Origin: CAVVYW01 sp963752605
GTDB lineage: Bacteria > Actinomycetota > Thermoleophilia > Solirubrobacterales > 70-9
Direction: 5' to 3'
Assembly (NCBI GenBank): GCA_963752605.1
Contig: CAVVYW010000006.1
Location: 744,001 to 808,000 of the forward strand
Length of the DNA stretch: 64,000 nt
Of this stretch, positions 26,664-35,369 are shown piece by piece. The notes below the pieces were generated by a model. The model was given only the letters and a program-made list of their open reading frames with translations. It searched no databases and was not told the origin of the DNA. Each line of letters starts with the position of its first letter. Within the stretch, counting starts at the first letter, position 1. Made by a program: the position numbers and the translations under genes.

Positions 26664-27362
26664 ATGGCCTCGGAGGTCCTGGCCGAGTACGGGAAGATCG
26701 ACATCCTGGTCAACAACGCGGGCCGCTCCATCCGGCGCTCGGTCGAGAACTCCTACGAGCGCTTCCACGACTTCGAGCGCACGATGCAGCTCAACTACTT
26801 CGGCGCCCTGCGCCTGATCCTGAGCCTGCTGCCGGCGATGCGGAAGAAGGGCAAGGGCAAGGACGGCAAGAGGGGCGGCCACATCATCAACGTCAGCTCG
26901 ATCGGCGTGCAGACGCACACGCCGCGGTTCTCGGCCTACGTCGCGTCGAAGGCCGCGCTCGACGCCTGGTCGCGGTGCGTGGCCTCGGAGGTGATCGACG
27001 ACGGCGTCAGCATCACCACCATCTACATGCCGCTCGTCCGCACCCCAATGATCGCCCCGACCAAGATGTACGACGCCTTCCCGACGATCACCCCCGACGA
27101 GGCGGCGGACATGATCTGCGACGCGATGATCCGCAAGCCGAAGAAGGTCGCCACCCGCCTCGGCAACTTCGGCGAGCTGCTCTACAACGTCGCGCCCAAG
27201 GCCTCGGACGCGATCCTCAACACCGCCTACAAGCTCTTCCCCGAGTCGAAGGCGGCGAAGGGCGAGGACAAGAAGAAGAAGGACGGCAAGCCCGCCAAGG
27301 ACGAGGAGCTCTCGACCGAGGGCGTCGCCTTCGCCTACCTGATGCGCGGGGTCCACTGGTAG
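26664..27362 (+). CDS. Fatty acyl-CoA reductase-like, C-terminal SDR domain (frameshifted continuation)
   Basis: Continuation of the second SDR domain: KIDILVNNAGRSI, NVSSIGVQ with the catalytic Ser, and YVASKAALDAW with Tyr and Lys, then a Lys-rich tail (KGEDKKKKDGKPAKDEE) and a conserved FAYLMRGVHW end. The apparent start MASEVLAEYG lies inside the domain, between the second strand and the NNAG motif, so this is not a separate enzyme. Together with the preceding entry it makes a protein of about 677 residues. Ends 23 bp before the alkyl-DHAP-synthase-like gene, which uses fatty alcohol in other organisms. Confidence 0.85.
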   Translation: MASEVLAEYGKIDILVNNAGRSIRRSVENSYERFHDFERTMQLNYFGALRLILSLLPAMRKKGKGKDGKRGGHIINVSSIGVQTHTPRFSAYVASKAALDAWSRCVASEVIDDGVSITTIYMPLVRTPMIAPTKMYDAFPTITPDEAADMICDAMIRKPKKVATRLGNFGELLYNVAPKASDAILNTAYKLFPESKAAKGEDKKKKDGKPAKDEELSTEGVAFAYLMRGVHW

Positions 27363-27385
27363 GACGTAGGGAGTAGGGTCGGCGC

Positions 27386-29017
27386 GTGGCCACGGCGACG
27401 CGGCGAAGGAAGCACTGGGGGTGGGGGTTCGAAGACCAGCAGCCCGACCGGGCCGCGCTGGAGGGGATCGCGAAGTCGATCACCGAGCGCCTCGGCTTCG
27501 AGGTGAGCGAGATCGAGGAGCCCGTGCCGCTGGAGGAGGTCGAGCTCCCCGAGCCGCGGCTGAAGGCGCCGAAGCAGTTCGAGGGGATGTTCTCCTCGGA
27601 GCGCCACGACCGGATCTCCCACGCCCTGGGCAAGGCCTACCGCGACGTGGTTCGCGGCTTCCGCGGGCAGTTCGATCATCCACCCGACCTCGTCGCCTAC
27701 CCCGAGTCGGCCGAGGACGTGGACGTCGTCCTCTCCTGGTGCGCGGACGCCGACGCCGCGGCCATTCCATACGGCGGGGGCACGAGCGTGGTCGGCGGTG
27801 TGGAGCCCCGGATCGGCGACGGCTACAAGGGCGTCGTCTCGATCGACCTCGGGCGCATGGAGCGGGTGCTCGAGGTCGACGCTGTCTCCAAGGCGGCCCG
27901 CATCCAGGCCGGCGCCACGGGCCCGGTTCTCGAGGACCAGCTCCGCGAGCACGGCCTGACGTTGCGCCACTTCCCCCAGTCGTTCGAGTACTCGACCCTC
28001 GGCGGCTGGATCGCCACTCGGGCCGGTGGCCACTTCGCCACGCTCTACACCCACATCGACGATCTGGTCGAGTCGGTCCGGGCCGTCACCTTCGAGGGGG
28101 AGTGGGAGAGCTTCCGGCTTCCGGGCTCCGGCGCCGGCCCCAGCCCCGACCGGCTGCTGCTCGGCTCCGAGGGGATCCTGGGCGTGATCGTCGACGCCTG
28201 GATGCGGGTGCGCGAGCGGCCCACACACAAGCTGTCGGTCGGCGTCGCCTTTGACGACTTCGCCCTCGGCGCCGAGGCCGTGCGGGAGATCTCGCAGTCC
28301 GACCTCCACCCGTCGAACTGCCGTCTGCTCGACGCGGTCGAGTCGGACACCTCGAGCGCCGGGCCCCTCGGCAAGGCGGTGCTGGTGCTCGGCTTCGAGT
28401 CGGCCCACCACCCGGTGGACGGCCAGATGGGGATCGCCGTCGACGTGGCGCGGGCTCACGGTGGCGAGCCGGGCGAGGTGCGCGGCGGGGGCAGCGAGCA
28501 GCGGGAGGGCGACGCCGTCAACGCCTGGCGCAACGCCTTCCTCCACGCGCCCTACCTGCGCGACTCGATGGTCGCCTGCGGGGTCCTCTCCGACACCTTC
28601 GAGACCGCGATCACCTGGGACCGCTTCCCCGACTTCCATGCGGAGGTGATGGAGACGGCACGCCGCGCGGTGGGCGAGACCTCCGGCTCCCCGAGCGAGG
28701 GTCCGGGCTCGCCGCGGATCAGTTGCCGCTTCACCCACGTCTACCCGGACGGGCCGGCGCCCTACTTCACGGTGCTCGCCCCCGCCAGGAGGGGTGGCGA
28801 GGTGGAGCAGTGGGACGAGATCAAGGCGGCGGTCTCCGACGTCGTGATCGACGCCGGCGGGACCATCACCCACCACCACGCGGTCGGGCGCGACCATCGC
28901 CCCTGGTACGACCGTCAGCGCCCCGAGCGCTTCGCGGACGCGCTGCGCGCCGCCAAGGCGGAGCTCGACCCGAAGGGGTTGCTCAACCCCGGAGTGCTCG
29001 TGGATCCCAGCGCATGA
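27386..29017 (+). CDS. FAD-linked oxidase, alkyldihydroxyacetonephosphate synthase-like
   Basis: 543 residues from GTG. N-terminal segment with RHDRISHALGKAYRDVVRGF, then a PCMH-type FAD domain (PYGGGTSVVGGVEP; STLGGWIATRAGGH; LLLGSEGILGVI) and a C-terminal cap with THVYPDGPAPYFT and the triple-His stretch THHHAVGRDHRPWY. The triple His and the following Arg/Trp region match alkyl-DHAP synthase (AGPS), which swaps the acyl chain of acyl-DHAP for a fatty alcohol to make ether lipids. Adjacent to a fatty acyl-CoA reductase in the same direction, which supports this. A D-lactate- or glycolate-oxidase-like role remains possible. Confidence 0.82.
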   Translation: MATATRRRKHWGWGFEDQQPDRAALEGIAKSITERLGFEVSEIEEPVPLEEVELPEPRLKAPKQFEGMFSSERHDRISHALGKAYRDVVRGFRGQFDHPPDLVAYPESAEDVDVVLSWCADADAAAIPYGGGTSVVGGVEPRIGDGYKGVVSIDLGRMERVLEVDAVSKAARIQAGATGPVLEDQLREHGLTLRHFPQSFEYSTLGGWIATRAGGHFATLYTHIDDLVESVRAVTFEGEWESFRLPGSGAGPSPDRLLLGSEGILGVIVDAWMRVRERPTHKLSVGVAFDDFALGAEAVREISQSDLHPSNCRLLDAVESDTSSAGPLGKAVLVLGFESAHHPVDGQMGIAVDVARAHGGEPGEVRGGGSEQREGDAVNAWRNAFLHAPYLRDSMVACGVLSDTFETAITWDRFPDFHAEVMETARRAVGETSGSPSEGPGSPRISCRFTHVYPDGPAPYFTVLAPARRGGEVEQWDEIKAAVSDVVIDAGGTITHHHAVGRDHRPWYDRQRPERFADALRAAKAELDPKGLLNPGVLVDPSA

Positions 29018-29949
29018 GCGTGAGCTGGAGCGACGAGGTCGACGAGATCCTGGCCGGGGACCTGGCGGTCGGGCTCGCGTACCTGACCCCGGCCAAGGGC
29101 GTGATGATCTCGCCCATGTCCCCGTTCGGGCTCCGCGACCGCGCGGCGGGGACGGTCACCCTCAGCTCATCGCTGGCGCTGTGGAAGAAGCTCGACCGGA
29201 TGCGCCGCAACCCCGGCGTCGCCGTCGCGTACCACACGCGCGATCACGCCTTCACGGACCGGCCGGGCTTCGTACTCGTCCAGGGTCGCGCCTCGTTCGA
29301 TACGACACCGGACCGTGCCTGGCTCGAGTCGATCACCCCGCAGTGGAACAAGTACCTCGGCGAGCGCTCGACCGGACTGATCGGCCGCACCCAGCGCGTC
29401 TACTACTGGGAGCGGATCGCGATCAACATCCAGATCGAGCGGATCCTCCATTGGCGCGACACGGCCGCCACGGGCGATCCCGAGGTCTTGGGCTCCCCGG
29501 TCCCGCCGCCGCCCGAGCCGCAGAAGCCGCCGGCCAAGGGCACCGGCCCGCGGGAGGACGCTGGCAAGGTCGCCGGCAGCGTCAACAAGCTCCGCCACAC
29601 CCTGCTCGGCTGGTGCGGCTCGGACGACATCCCCGACGTGGTCCCGGTCAGCGGGGCCGAGGAGACCCCGGACGGCGTTCGGTTGAGGGTCCCGCCCGGC
29701 CGCGTCCCGCCCGGCGGCCGCCGCGCCGGCCTCACCGCCCACCAGTTCCAGCCGAAGATGCTGGGCCAGAACCAGCGCATCCACTCGGGCTGGATGGAGG
29801 CCCAGGGCGACGACGTCGTCTACGCCCCCCACACCCGCGCGGGCTATGCCCTCCCGGCATCGAAGGCCGTGTACCTGGTCGCCTGCGCCAGCCTCGCCAC
29901 CCGCATGCGCGCCGCGCGCAGGGCGGGGATCGCGCCCGCTGCCGACTGA
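29014..29949 (+). CDS. Pyridoxamine 5'-phosphate oxidase-like FMN-binding split-barrel protein
   Basis: 311 residues from ATG 29014, overlapping the upstream stop by ATGA. Residues 1-160 resemble the PNPOx-like split barrel (GLAYLTPAKGVMISPMSPFGLRD; LWKKLDRMRRNPGVAVAYHTRDHAF; GFVLVQGRASF). The rest, with a Pro-rich linker and AGLTAHQFQPKMLGQNQRIH, is a second region I do not recognise, perhaps a degenerate second barrel. Could bind FMN or F420. Translationally coupled to the AGPS-like gene, so it may serve the same pathway. Confidence 0.65.
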   Translation: MSVSWSDEVDEILAGDLAVGLAYLTPAKGVMISPMSPFGLRDRAAGTVTLSSSLALWKKLDRMRRNPGVAVAYHTRDHAFTDRPGFVLVQGRASFDTTPDRAWLESITPQWNKYLGERSTGLIGRTQRVYYWERIAINIQIERILHWRDTAATGDPEVLGSPVPPPPEPQKPPAKGTGPREDAGKVAGSVNKLRHTLLGWCGSDDIPDVVPVSGAEETPDGVRLRVPPGRVPPGGRRAGLTAHQFQPKMLGQNQRIHSGWMEAQGDDVVYAPHTRAGYALPASKAVYLVACASLATRMRAARRAGIAPAAD

Positions 29950-29997
29950 GCAGCCGCTTTCGCCGGGCCCCGCGCCTATCCCTAAGCTTCCGCCCTT

Positions 29998-30945
29998 ATG
30001 GAGGGCACCACTCTCGAGCAGACGCCGCGCGCTTCCGGGGAAGCCACGCCGGCGGACGCCTCCCCGCAGCCGCGGCGCGGCCCGCTGAAGGCCGTGATCG
30101 TCGCGCTGCGCCCGCAGGAGTGGGTCAAGAACCTGCTCGTCTTCGCGGGCCTGGTCTTCTCCGGCAAGTTCGACGAGCTTGACGCGATCGCCGCGGCCAC
30201 GGTGACCTTCATCGCCTTCTGCCTGGTCGCCTCCGCGGGCTACCTGGTCAACGACGCCCAGGACGTCGAGGAGGACCGCCAGCATCCGAAGAAGCGGCGT
30301 CGGCCGATCGCCGCGGGCGAGCTCAGCGTCCGCACGGCGATCACCCTCGCCGTCGTCCTCGCGATCGCCGGGCTCGCCGGGGCGACCGCCCTCGAGCCGG
30401 CGGTCGGCGGCGTCGTCCTTGCCTACGCCGTCGGGACGACGCTCTACTCCTACTTCTTGAAGCACGAGGTGATCCTCGACGTGATGACGATCGCCGGGCT
30501 CTTCGTGCTCCGGGTCCTAGCGGGTGCGCTGGCAGTGGACGCGGACGCCTCCGCCTACCTGCTGCTCTGCACCGGCATGGTGGCCCTCTTCCTCGGCTTC
30601 ACCAAGCGCCGGCAGGAGGCCACCTCCGAGCTTCACTCCGGGACCGAGAGCCGCCCGGTGCTCGAGCACTACTCGATCCCCTTCCTCGACCAGATGGTGG
30701 CGCTGGTCACCTCTGCGACGGTGATGAGCTACGCGATCTACTGCGTCAACTCGCCGCTGATCGGCTCCAAGATGCTCGGCACCCTCCCGCCGGTTGTCTA
30801 CGGGATCTTCCGCTACCTCTACCTGGTCTACGACCGCAAGGACACGCGCTCGACGGACGCCATCCTGCTCGAGGACTACGGGATGATCGGCGCCGCGGTC
30901 GCCTGGGTAGCAAGCGCCGTCATCCTCCTGGCCATCTTCAACTGA
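29998..30945 (+). CDS. UbiA-family prenyltransferase, decaprenyl-phosphate phosphoribosyltransferase-like
   Basis: 315 residues with eight to nine membrane helices after a polar N-terminus of about 40. The UbiA first motif is NDAQDVEEDRQHPKKRRRPIAAGEL-like (two Asp pairs for Mg-diphosphate), and the second is YDRKDTRSTD. PQEWVKNLLVFAGLVFSGK and the GFTKRRQEA pattern are typical of the Rv3806c-type enzyme that makes decaprenyl-phosphoryl-ribose phosphate for arabinan precursors. Start overlaps nothing; 48 bp after the FMN protein. No DprE1/E2 pair is in the window, so the final product is unknown. Confidence 0.82.
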   Translation: MEGTTLEQTPRASGEATPADASPQPRRGPLKAVIVALRPQEWVKNLLVFAGLVFSGKFDELDAIAAATVTFIAFCLVASAGYLVNDAQDVEEDRQHPKKRRRPIAAGELSVRTAITLAVVLAIAGLAGATALEPAVGGVVLAYAVGTTLYSYFLKHEVILDVMTIAGLFVLRVLAGALAVDADASAYLLLCTGMVALFLGFTKRRQEATSELHSGTESRPVLEHYSIPFLDQMVALVTSATVMSYAIYCVNSPLIGSKMLGTLPPVVYGIFRYLYLVYDRKDTRSTDAILLEDYGMIGAAVAWVASAVILLAIFN

Positions 30946-30952
30946 GCGCCGG

Positions 30953-31303
30953 GTGTCTGAGGAAGAGAGACTCCTTCGCCGGGCCTACGAGGCCTTCAAC
31001 GCCCGCGACATCGAGGGCGCTCTGGCACTGATGCACCCCGAAGTGGACTGGCCGAACGGGATGGAGGGTGGGCGCGAGGTCGGCCACGACGCGGTCCGCG
31101 CCTACTGGACCCGCCAGTTCGGGATGATCGACTCGCATGTCGAGCCGACCGGCTTCAGCACCGATGAGCAGGGCCGGGTCGTCGTCGACGTCCACCAGGT
31201 CGTGCGCGACACCGACGGCAACCTGATCTCGGAGGGAGACGTCCGGCACGTCTACACGCTGCGCGACGGGCTGGTCGAGCGGATGGACATCTTGGCCGAG
31301 TAG
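30953..31303 (+). CDS. SnoaL-like/NTF2-like protein
   Basis: 116 residues from GTG. Cone-shaped NTF2 fold signs: LLRRAYEAFNARDIEGALALM at the N-terminal helix and a MHPEVDWPNGMEGG loop, then V-rich strands ending in YTLRDGLVERMDI. Such domains bind or isomerise small hydrophobic ligands, and many have no known reaction. Seven bp after the prenyltransferase and 23 bp before the acyl-CoA dehydrogenases, so probably in one transcript. Confidence 0.75.
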   Translation: MSEEERLLRRAYEAFNARDIEGALALMHPEVDWPNGMEGGREVGHDAVRAYWTRQFGMIDSHVEPTGFSTDEQGRVVVDVHQVVRDTDGNLISEGDVRHVYTLRDGLVERMDILAE

Positions 31304-31326
31304 CCAGGATCGGTAGGCTGCGCGGC

Positions 31327-32466
31327 GTGGACCTGACCCTGACCGACTCGGAGGCGGCCCTCCGGGACGAGGTTCGGAGCTGGCTCGAGGAGAACCATCC
31401 CGGGCCCGCGCCGGAGGGGGATGACCAGGCCGAGTTCGAGTTCCGGCGCGCCTGGCAGAAGACGATGCATGACGCCGGCTGGGCCGGGATCTCTTGGCCC
31501 GAGGAGTACGGCGGCAAGGGCGCCACGCTGATCGAGCAGTCGATCTTCAACGAGGAGTTGGCCTCCCAGAACGTGCCGGCGCCCGCGAACGTGCTGGGGC
31601 TGGTCATGGGCGGCCCGGTGGTGATCGCCCACGGCAACGAGGACCAGAAGGAGCGCTTCCTCGAGCCGATCCTCTCCGGCGAGGAGATCTGGTGCCAGGG
31701 CTTCTCCGAGCCGGAGTCGGGGTCCGACCTGGCCTCGCTGAAGTCGCGCGCCGTGAAGTCCAACGGCGGCTGGAAGGTGAGCGGCCAGAAGGTCTGGACC
31801 ACCTACGCGCACGAGGCGAAGTACTGCATGCTGCTCGCCCGCACCGACCAGGACGCCCCCAAGCACAAGGGGATCACCTACTTCATCCTCGACATGGAGC
31901 AGGACAGCGTCGAGATCCGGCCGCTCCGCCAGATCACCGGGGAGGCCGAGTTCAACGAGATCTTCATGGAGGAGGCCGAGATCCCCGACGAGAACGTGAT
32001 CGGCGAGGTCGGCGGCGGCTGGGGCGTGGCGATCACGACGCTGATGTTCGAGCGAGCCGGCCTGGGGGCCGTCGCGGTGGTGGGGCTGAAGCGGACGATG
32101 GGGGAGCTGCTGGAGGCGGTCCGCGATCAGGGGCTGGAGGACGATCCCCTGATCCGCCAGCGGATCGCCCAGCTCCGGATCTCGATCGAGGCGCTCCGGC
32201 TGGGTGCGCTGCGCTCGCTGACGCAGACCATGAAGACGGGCATCCCCGGCCCGGAGGGCTCCCTCAGCAAGTGGCAGTGGGCCGACACCAACCAGGCCCT
32301 GACCGAGCTCGGCAACGAGGTGCTCGGGCCCGAGGGCATGAAGGTCGGCACCGACTGGTCCTATCGCTTCCTGCGCGCCCGTGCCAATTCGATCGAGGGG
32401 GGCACCACCGAGGTGCTGAAGAACATCGTCGCCGAACGCGTCCTCGGCCTACCGAAGCTCCGGTGA
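31327..32466 (+). CDS. Acyl-CoA dehydrogenase, catalytic-type subunit
   Basis: 379 residues from GTG. Full acyl-CoA dehydrogenase: GISWPEEYGGKG, FSEPESGSDLASLKSRA (FAD/substrate), GQKVWTTYAHEA, then the helical C-terminal domain with RFLRARANSIEGGTTEVLKN, holding the Glu expected at the active site in this subfamily. Actinobacteria often pair two different FadE proteins in an alpha2beta2 tetramer for sterol or branched acyl-CoA oxidation; the next gene is such a partner, 7 bp away. Confidence 0.9.
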   Translation: MDLTLTDSEAALRDEVRSWLEENHPGPAPEGDDQAEFEFRRAWQKTMHDAGWAGISWPEEYGGKGATLIEQSIFNEELASQNVPAPANVLGLVMGGPVVIAHGNEDQKERFLEPILSGEEIWCQGFSEPESGSDLASLKSRAVKSNGGWKVSGQKVWTTYAHEAKYCMLLARTDQDAPKHKGITYFILDMEQDSVEIRPLRQITGEAEFNEIFMEEAEIPDENVIGEVGGGWGVAITTLMFERAGLGAVAVVGLKRTMGELLEAVRDQGLEDDPLIRQRIAQLRISIEALRLGALRSLTQTMKTGIPGPEGSLSKWQWADTNQALTELGNEVLGPEGMKVGTDWSYRFLRARANSIEGGTTEVLKNIVAERVLGLPKLR

Positions 32467-32473
32467 CCGGACC

Positions 32474-33499
32474 ATGAACTTCGACCTCAACGACGAGCAG
32501 CAGGAGATCAAGAGCACCGCCAAGGAGTTCCTGGCGAGTCGCTTCAAGCCGGAGAAGGTCCGCGAGCTGGCGGAGGCGCGCTCCTACGACGACTCCCTCT
32601 GGAAGGAGATCGCCGAGCTCGGCTGGCCCGGGATCGCGATCTCGGAGGAGGACGGCGGGCAGGGCCTCGGGATGGTCGAGCTGGCCGCGCTGCTGGAGGA
32701 GTCCGGCTTCGCCTGCGCCCCGACCCCTCTCCTGGGCAGCGCCGGCGCGGCGCTGGTGATCTCGGCCGCCGGCTCGGACGAGCAGCGGTCGGAGTGGCTG
32801 CCCAAGCTCGCCTCCGGCGAGGCCACCGGCGCGTTCGGCGGGATCGGCGCAGACGGGGAGAGCACCCTCTTCTGCGACCTGCCCACGGCCGATGTCGTCG
32901 TGGCCTTCGACGGCGAGGGCGCGCTCCTCGCGCCCGCCTCGGAGGTCGAGTTCGAGACGGTCGAGGCGATAGACGCCACGCGCTCCTATGGCCTCGTCTC
33001 CGATCCCGGCGGCGAGCGGCTGCCCGGTGACGTGGACGCGGGGCGTGACCGCCTCGCGGTGGCGATCGCGGCCGAGCTGACCGGGATCGCCCAGCGAACG
33101 ATGGAGATGGCCGTGGACTACGCGCGTGAGCGCAAGCAGTTCGACCGGCCGATCGGCGCCTACCAGGCGGTCTCGCACCGCTGCGCCGCGATGCTGCTCG
33201 CGACCGAGGAATCCCGCTCCCTGACCTACTACGCGGCATGGACCGCCGACGCGGAGCCGGAGTCGCTGCCGCTGGCGGCGGCGATGGCGGCGGCACGCGC
33301 CGGTGACGCCGGCTGGGAGGTCCCCGCCTCAGCGCTCCAGGTGCTCGGCGGGATCGGCTTCACCTGGGAGCACGATCTTCAGTTCTGGCTGAAGCGCGGC
33401 CGGGTCGCCGGCCGCATGCTCGGCACACCGCGCGAGCACCGCGAGCGCGTCGCCGGGCTCGCCGGGCTGGGCGCGGCCGAGCCGGCAGCCGTCGCCTGA
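32474..33499 (+). CDS. Acyl-CoA dehydrogenase, partner subunit
   Basis: 341 residues. Acyl-CoA dehydrogenase fold: LNDEQQEIKSTAKEFLASRF, GISEEDGGQGLG-like loop (GIAISEEDGGQGLGMVE), YARERKQFDRPIGAYQAVSHRCA and GGIGFTWEHDLQFWLKR at the C-terminus. The middle FAD-substrate loop (ESGSD-type) is reduced to ADGESTLFCDLPTADVVV, and the C-terminal YEG/IEGGT is missing, as in the non-catalytic or half-site subunits of heteromeric FadE enzymes. Probably forms one enzyme with the preceding gene. Confidence 0.88.
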   Translation: MNFDLNDEQQEIKSTAKEFLASRFKPEKVRELAEARSYDDSLWKEIAELGWPGIAISEEDGGQGLGMVELAALLEESGFACAPTPLLGSAGAALVISAAGSDEQRSEWLPKLASGEATGAFGGIGADGESTLFCDLPTADVVVAFDGEGALLAPASEVEFETVEAIDATRSYGLVSDPGGERLPGDVDAGRDRLAVAIAAELTGIAQRTMEMAVDYARERKQFDRPIGAYQAVSHRCAAMLLATEESRSLTYYAAWTADAEPESLPLAAAMAAARAGDAGWEVPASALQVLGGIGFTWEHDLQFWLKRGRVAGRMLGTPREHRERVAGLAGLGAAEPAAVA

Positions 33500-33526
33500 G
33501 GTCGGACATACGGTTACCGACTTTCG

Positions 33527-33545
33527 GCCACGCCGAACGGGTGGC
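33527..33545 (+). terminator. Possible terminator after the acyl-CoA dehydrogenase pair
   Basis: GCCAC (33527-33531), 9-nt loop, GTGGC (33541-33545), then TTTAG. A short stem with a small T run 28 nt after the stop. Weak but in the right place. The remaining gap to 33602 shows only a purine-rich GGGGGAGG about 14 nt before the protease start. Confidence 0.3.
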
Positions 33546-33602
33546 TTTAGTCCAGGCTTGTGCGTGCCGTTAGTTGACAGGGGGAGGCTCGCGCGCACCC
33601 AA

Positions 33603-34724
33603 ATGACACCCAAGCTGAAACTCGTCTGCGCTTCGGCGATCGCCGCCGCGCTGCTCGCCGCGCCCGGCGCGGAGGCCTCGGTCGTTCAGGCCGACGCGGT
33701 GAGCACGGCCGACGACGTCGACGCGTACTGGACCGACAAGCGGATGGCGAACGCGACGCCGGCCAAGGTCGTCCTGCCGGGCGACCCGGTCGCACAGGAG
33801 GTCGGCGACACGGGGCCGAGCACCAGGGTCGGCCCGATCCCGTACACCAGGCATGAGCTGACGGACACGACCGCGTTCCCGGCGCGCGTGCACGGCAAGG
33901 TGTTCTTCACCAAGCCGGGGATCGGCAACTTCGTCTGCTCGGGCACGGTGGTGAACGGAACGAACGACAGCACGGTGATCACCGCCGGGCACTGCGTCTT
34001 CGGTGGGGGCGGCTTTTGGACCAACTGGGTCTTCGTACCGGGCTACCGGAAGCTGAACGGCGTCGGCGACGCCCCCTTCGGCAGCTGGAGCGCCAGCACC
34101 CTGCTGGCCCCTACGCAGTGGACCACCACCGCCATCAGCCCCGACCCGCCGAACCCCAACTACAAGTACGACTACGGCGCCGCCGTGATCAACCGAAACA
34201 CGGCGGGGGTTGAGCTGGAGGACATGGTCGGCGCGCGCGGGATCGCCTTCAGCCAGTCGACCAACCAGCACTTCCTCTCGCACGGCTATCCGGCCGCGCC
34301 GCTGCCGCCGCCCTTCCCCCCGACGTTCGACGGCTACAAGCTGTGGGTGTGCGAGTCGGACTTCGGCGGCCTCGACCTGAGCCTCGGTGGGATCGGGCCA
34401 CCGACGATGTCGATCGGCTGCGACATGACCGGCGGCTCGAGCGGGGGAGGCTGGGTCATCGAGGACGCCTCGGGCACCGGGTTCGTCAACTCCGTCAACA
34501 GCTACAAGTACGGCCTCGAGCCCGAGATGATGTTCGGGCCCTACTTCGACTCGACGACGCAGGCGCTCTTCAACCAGGCGCAGAACCTGGGGCCGGGACA
34601 GCAGACGACGCCGGTGGCGACCCCGCCGCCGGCCCAGCCGGCCACGCCGACGCTCGTTCAGAAGAAGTGCCGCAAGTCGAAGCGCCGCGGCAAGAAGAAG
34701 CGCTGCAAGAAGATCAAGCGCTGA
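33603..34724 (+). CDS. Secreted trypsin/V8-like serine protease with Lys/Arg-rich Cys-bracketed tail
   Basis: 373 residues from ATG 33603. Signal peptide ending near GAEAS. S1-type catalytic residues: His130 in VITAGHCVF, Asp190 in YKYDYGAAVI, Ser280 in TGGSSGGGW. Extra Cys pairs suggest disulfides. Residues 325-350 are a Pro/Gln/Thr linker. The last 20 residues read KKCRKSKRRGKKKRCKKIKR, a very basic tail bracketed by two Cys. The beta-helix protein at 61431 ends the same way. The protease is extracellular; the tail may bind the wall or nucleic acid. Its 3' end overlaps the convergent gene by 11 bp. Confidence 0.88.
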   Translation: MTPKLKLVCASAIAAALLAAPGAEASVVQADAVSTADDVDAYWTDKRMANATPAKVVLPGDPVAQEVGDTGPSTRVGPIPYTRHELTDTTAFPARVHGKVFFTKPGIGNFVCSGTVVNGTNDSTVITAGHCVFGGGGFWTNWVFVPGYRKLNGVGDAPFGSWSASTLLAPTQWTTTAISPDPPNPNYKYDYGAAVINRNTAGVELEDMVGARGIAFSQSTNQHFLSHGYPAAPLPPPFPPTFDGYKLWVCESDFGGLDLSLGGIGPPTMSIGCDMTGGSSGGGWVIEDASGTGFVNSVNSYKYGLEPEMMFGPYFDSTTQALFNQAQNLGPGQQTTPVATPPPAQPATPTLVQKKCRKSKRRGKKKRCKKIKR

Positions 34725-35004
34725 TCTCGGCGTCCGAGACGACCTGCATCTCTCCGCCGCGGCGGAAGTGGACATCGACCGTCTCGTTGCGGCCGTAGCT
34801 GCCGAACAGGCCGAGCGCCATCGCCAGCCAGCGTCCGCGGCTGACCTGTTCCTGGACCAGCGGGCGCGAGAAGACGATCTCGCCGCCGTGGATCGAGTAA
34901 TCGGCCCCCTCCTTCTGCTGCAGGCCGTTGACGAAGACCTGGATCGGCCGCTCCGCGCCGCCGGGCAGCCGCACGCGTCGCCCGGCCTCGACCGACTCGG
35001 CCAT
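34714..35004 (-). CDS. Conserved hypothetical protein, 96 aa
   Basis: Short beta-rich protein without signal peptide: GRRVRLPGGAERPIQVFVNG, then DYSIHGGEIVFSRPLVQEQV and RNETVDVHFRRGGEMQVV. No family recognised. It overlaps the upstream gene by ATGA at 35004 and the 3' end of the protease gene by 11 bp. Probably works with its upstream neighbour. Confidence 0.65.
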   Translation of the reverse strand: MAESVEAGRRVRLPGGAERPIQVFVNGLQQKEGADYSIHGGEIVFSRPLVQEQVSRGRWLAMALGLFGSYGRNETVDVHFRRGGEMQVVSDAEISA

Positions 35005-35342
35005 CAGCGAAGGGCCTCCCGCAGGCGCTCGAACGCATCGTCGAGGCTGTCGGCGCCGAGCTTGCGCTTGCGAATCGCGCCGGTGTAGGGGACGACGGTC
35101 TCGTCGCCCATCACGTCGACCCCGCCCTCCTTGCCGCGAAGCAGGCCCGGCCCCGAGATCTCGACGCGCGCGCGGACGCGCTCTTCGGGGGTGTAGTCCC
35201 GGAACGCGCTCGCCGTCGGCAGACCGCCCTCCGCGCGCACCTCCTCGACCGCGCGGCGGGCCTCCGCGATCGCCTCATCGAGCGTCTCGAGCTTCTCCCT
35301 GGAGACGTTGGGCCCGTGCCTGACGGTGACCTTCCAACTCAC
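35004..35342 (-). CDS. Conserved hypothetical protein, 112 aa
   Basis: Polar alpha/beta protein: MSWKVTVRHGPNVSREKLET, a long helix with DEAIAEARRAVEEVRAEG, then RVRARVEISGPGLLRGKEGG and a C-terminal helix SLDDAFERLREALR. No known domain seen. Translationally coupled to the 96-aa gene downstream. Thirty bp downstream of the citrate synthase stop, on the same strand. Confidence 0.7.
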   Translation of the reverse strand: MSWKVTVRHGPNVSREKLETLDEAIAEARRAVEEVRAEGGLPTASAFRDYTPEERVRARVEISGPGLLRGKEGGVDVMGDETVVPYTGAIRKRKLGADSLDDAFERLREALR

Positions 35343-35369
35343 CCGCGTCAGCCTAACCGCGCCCTGCGG

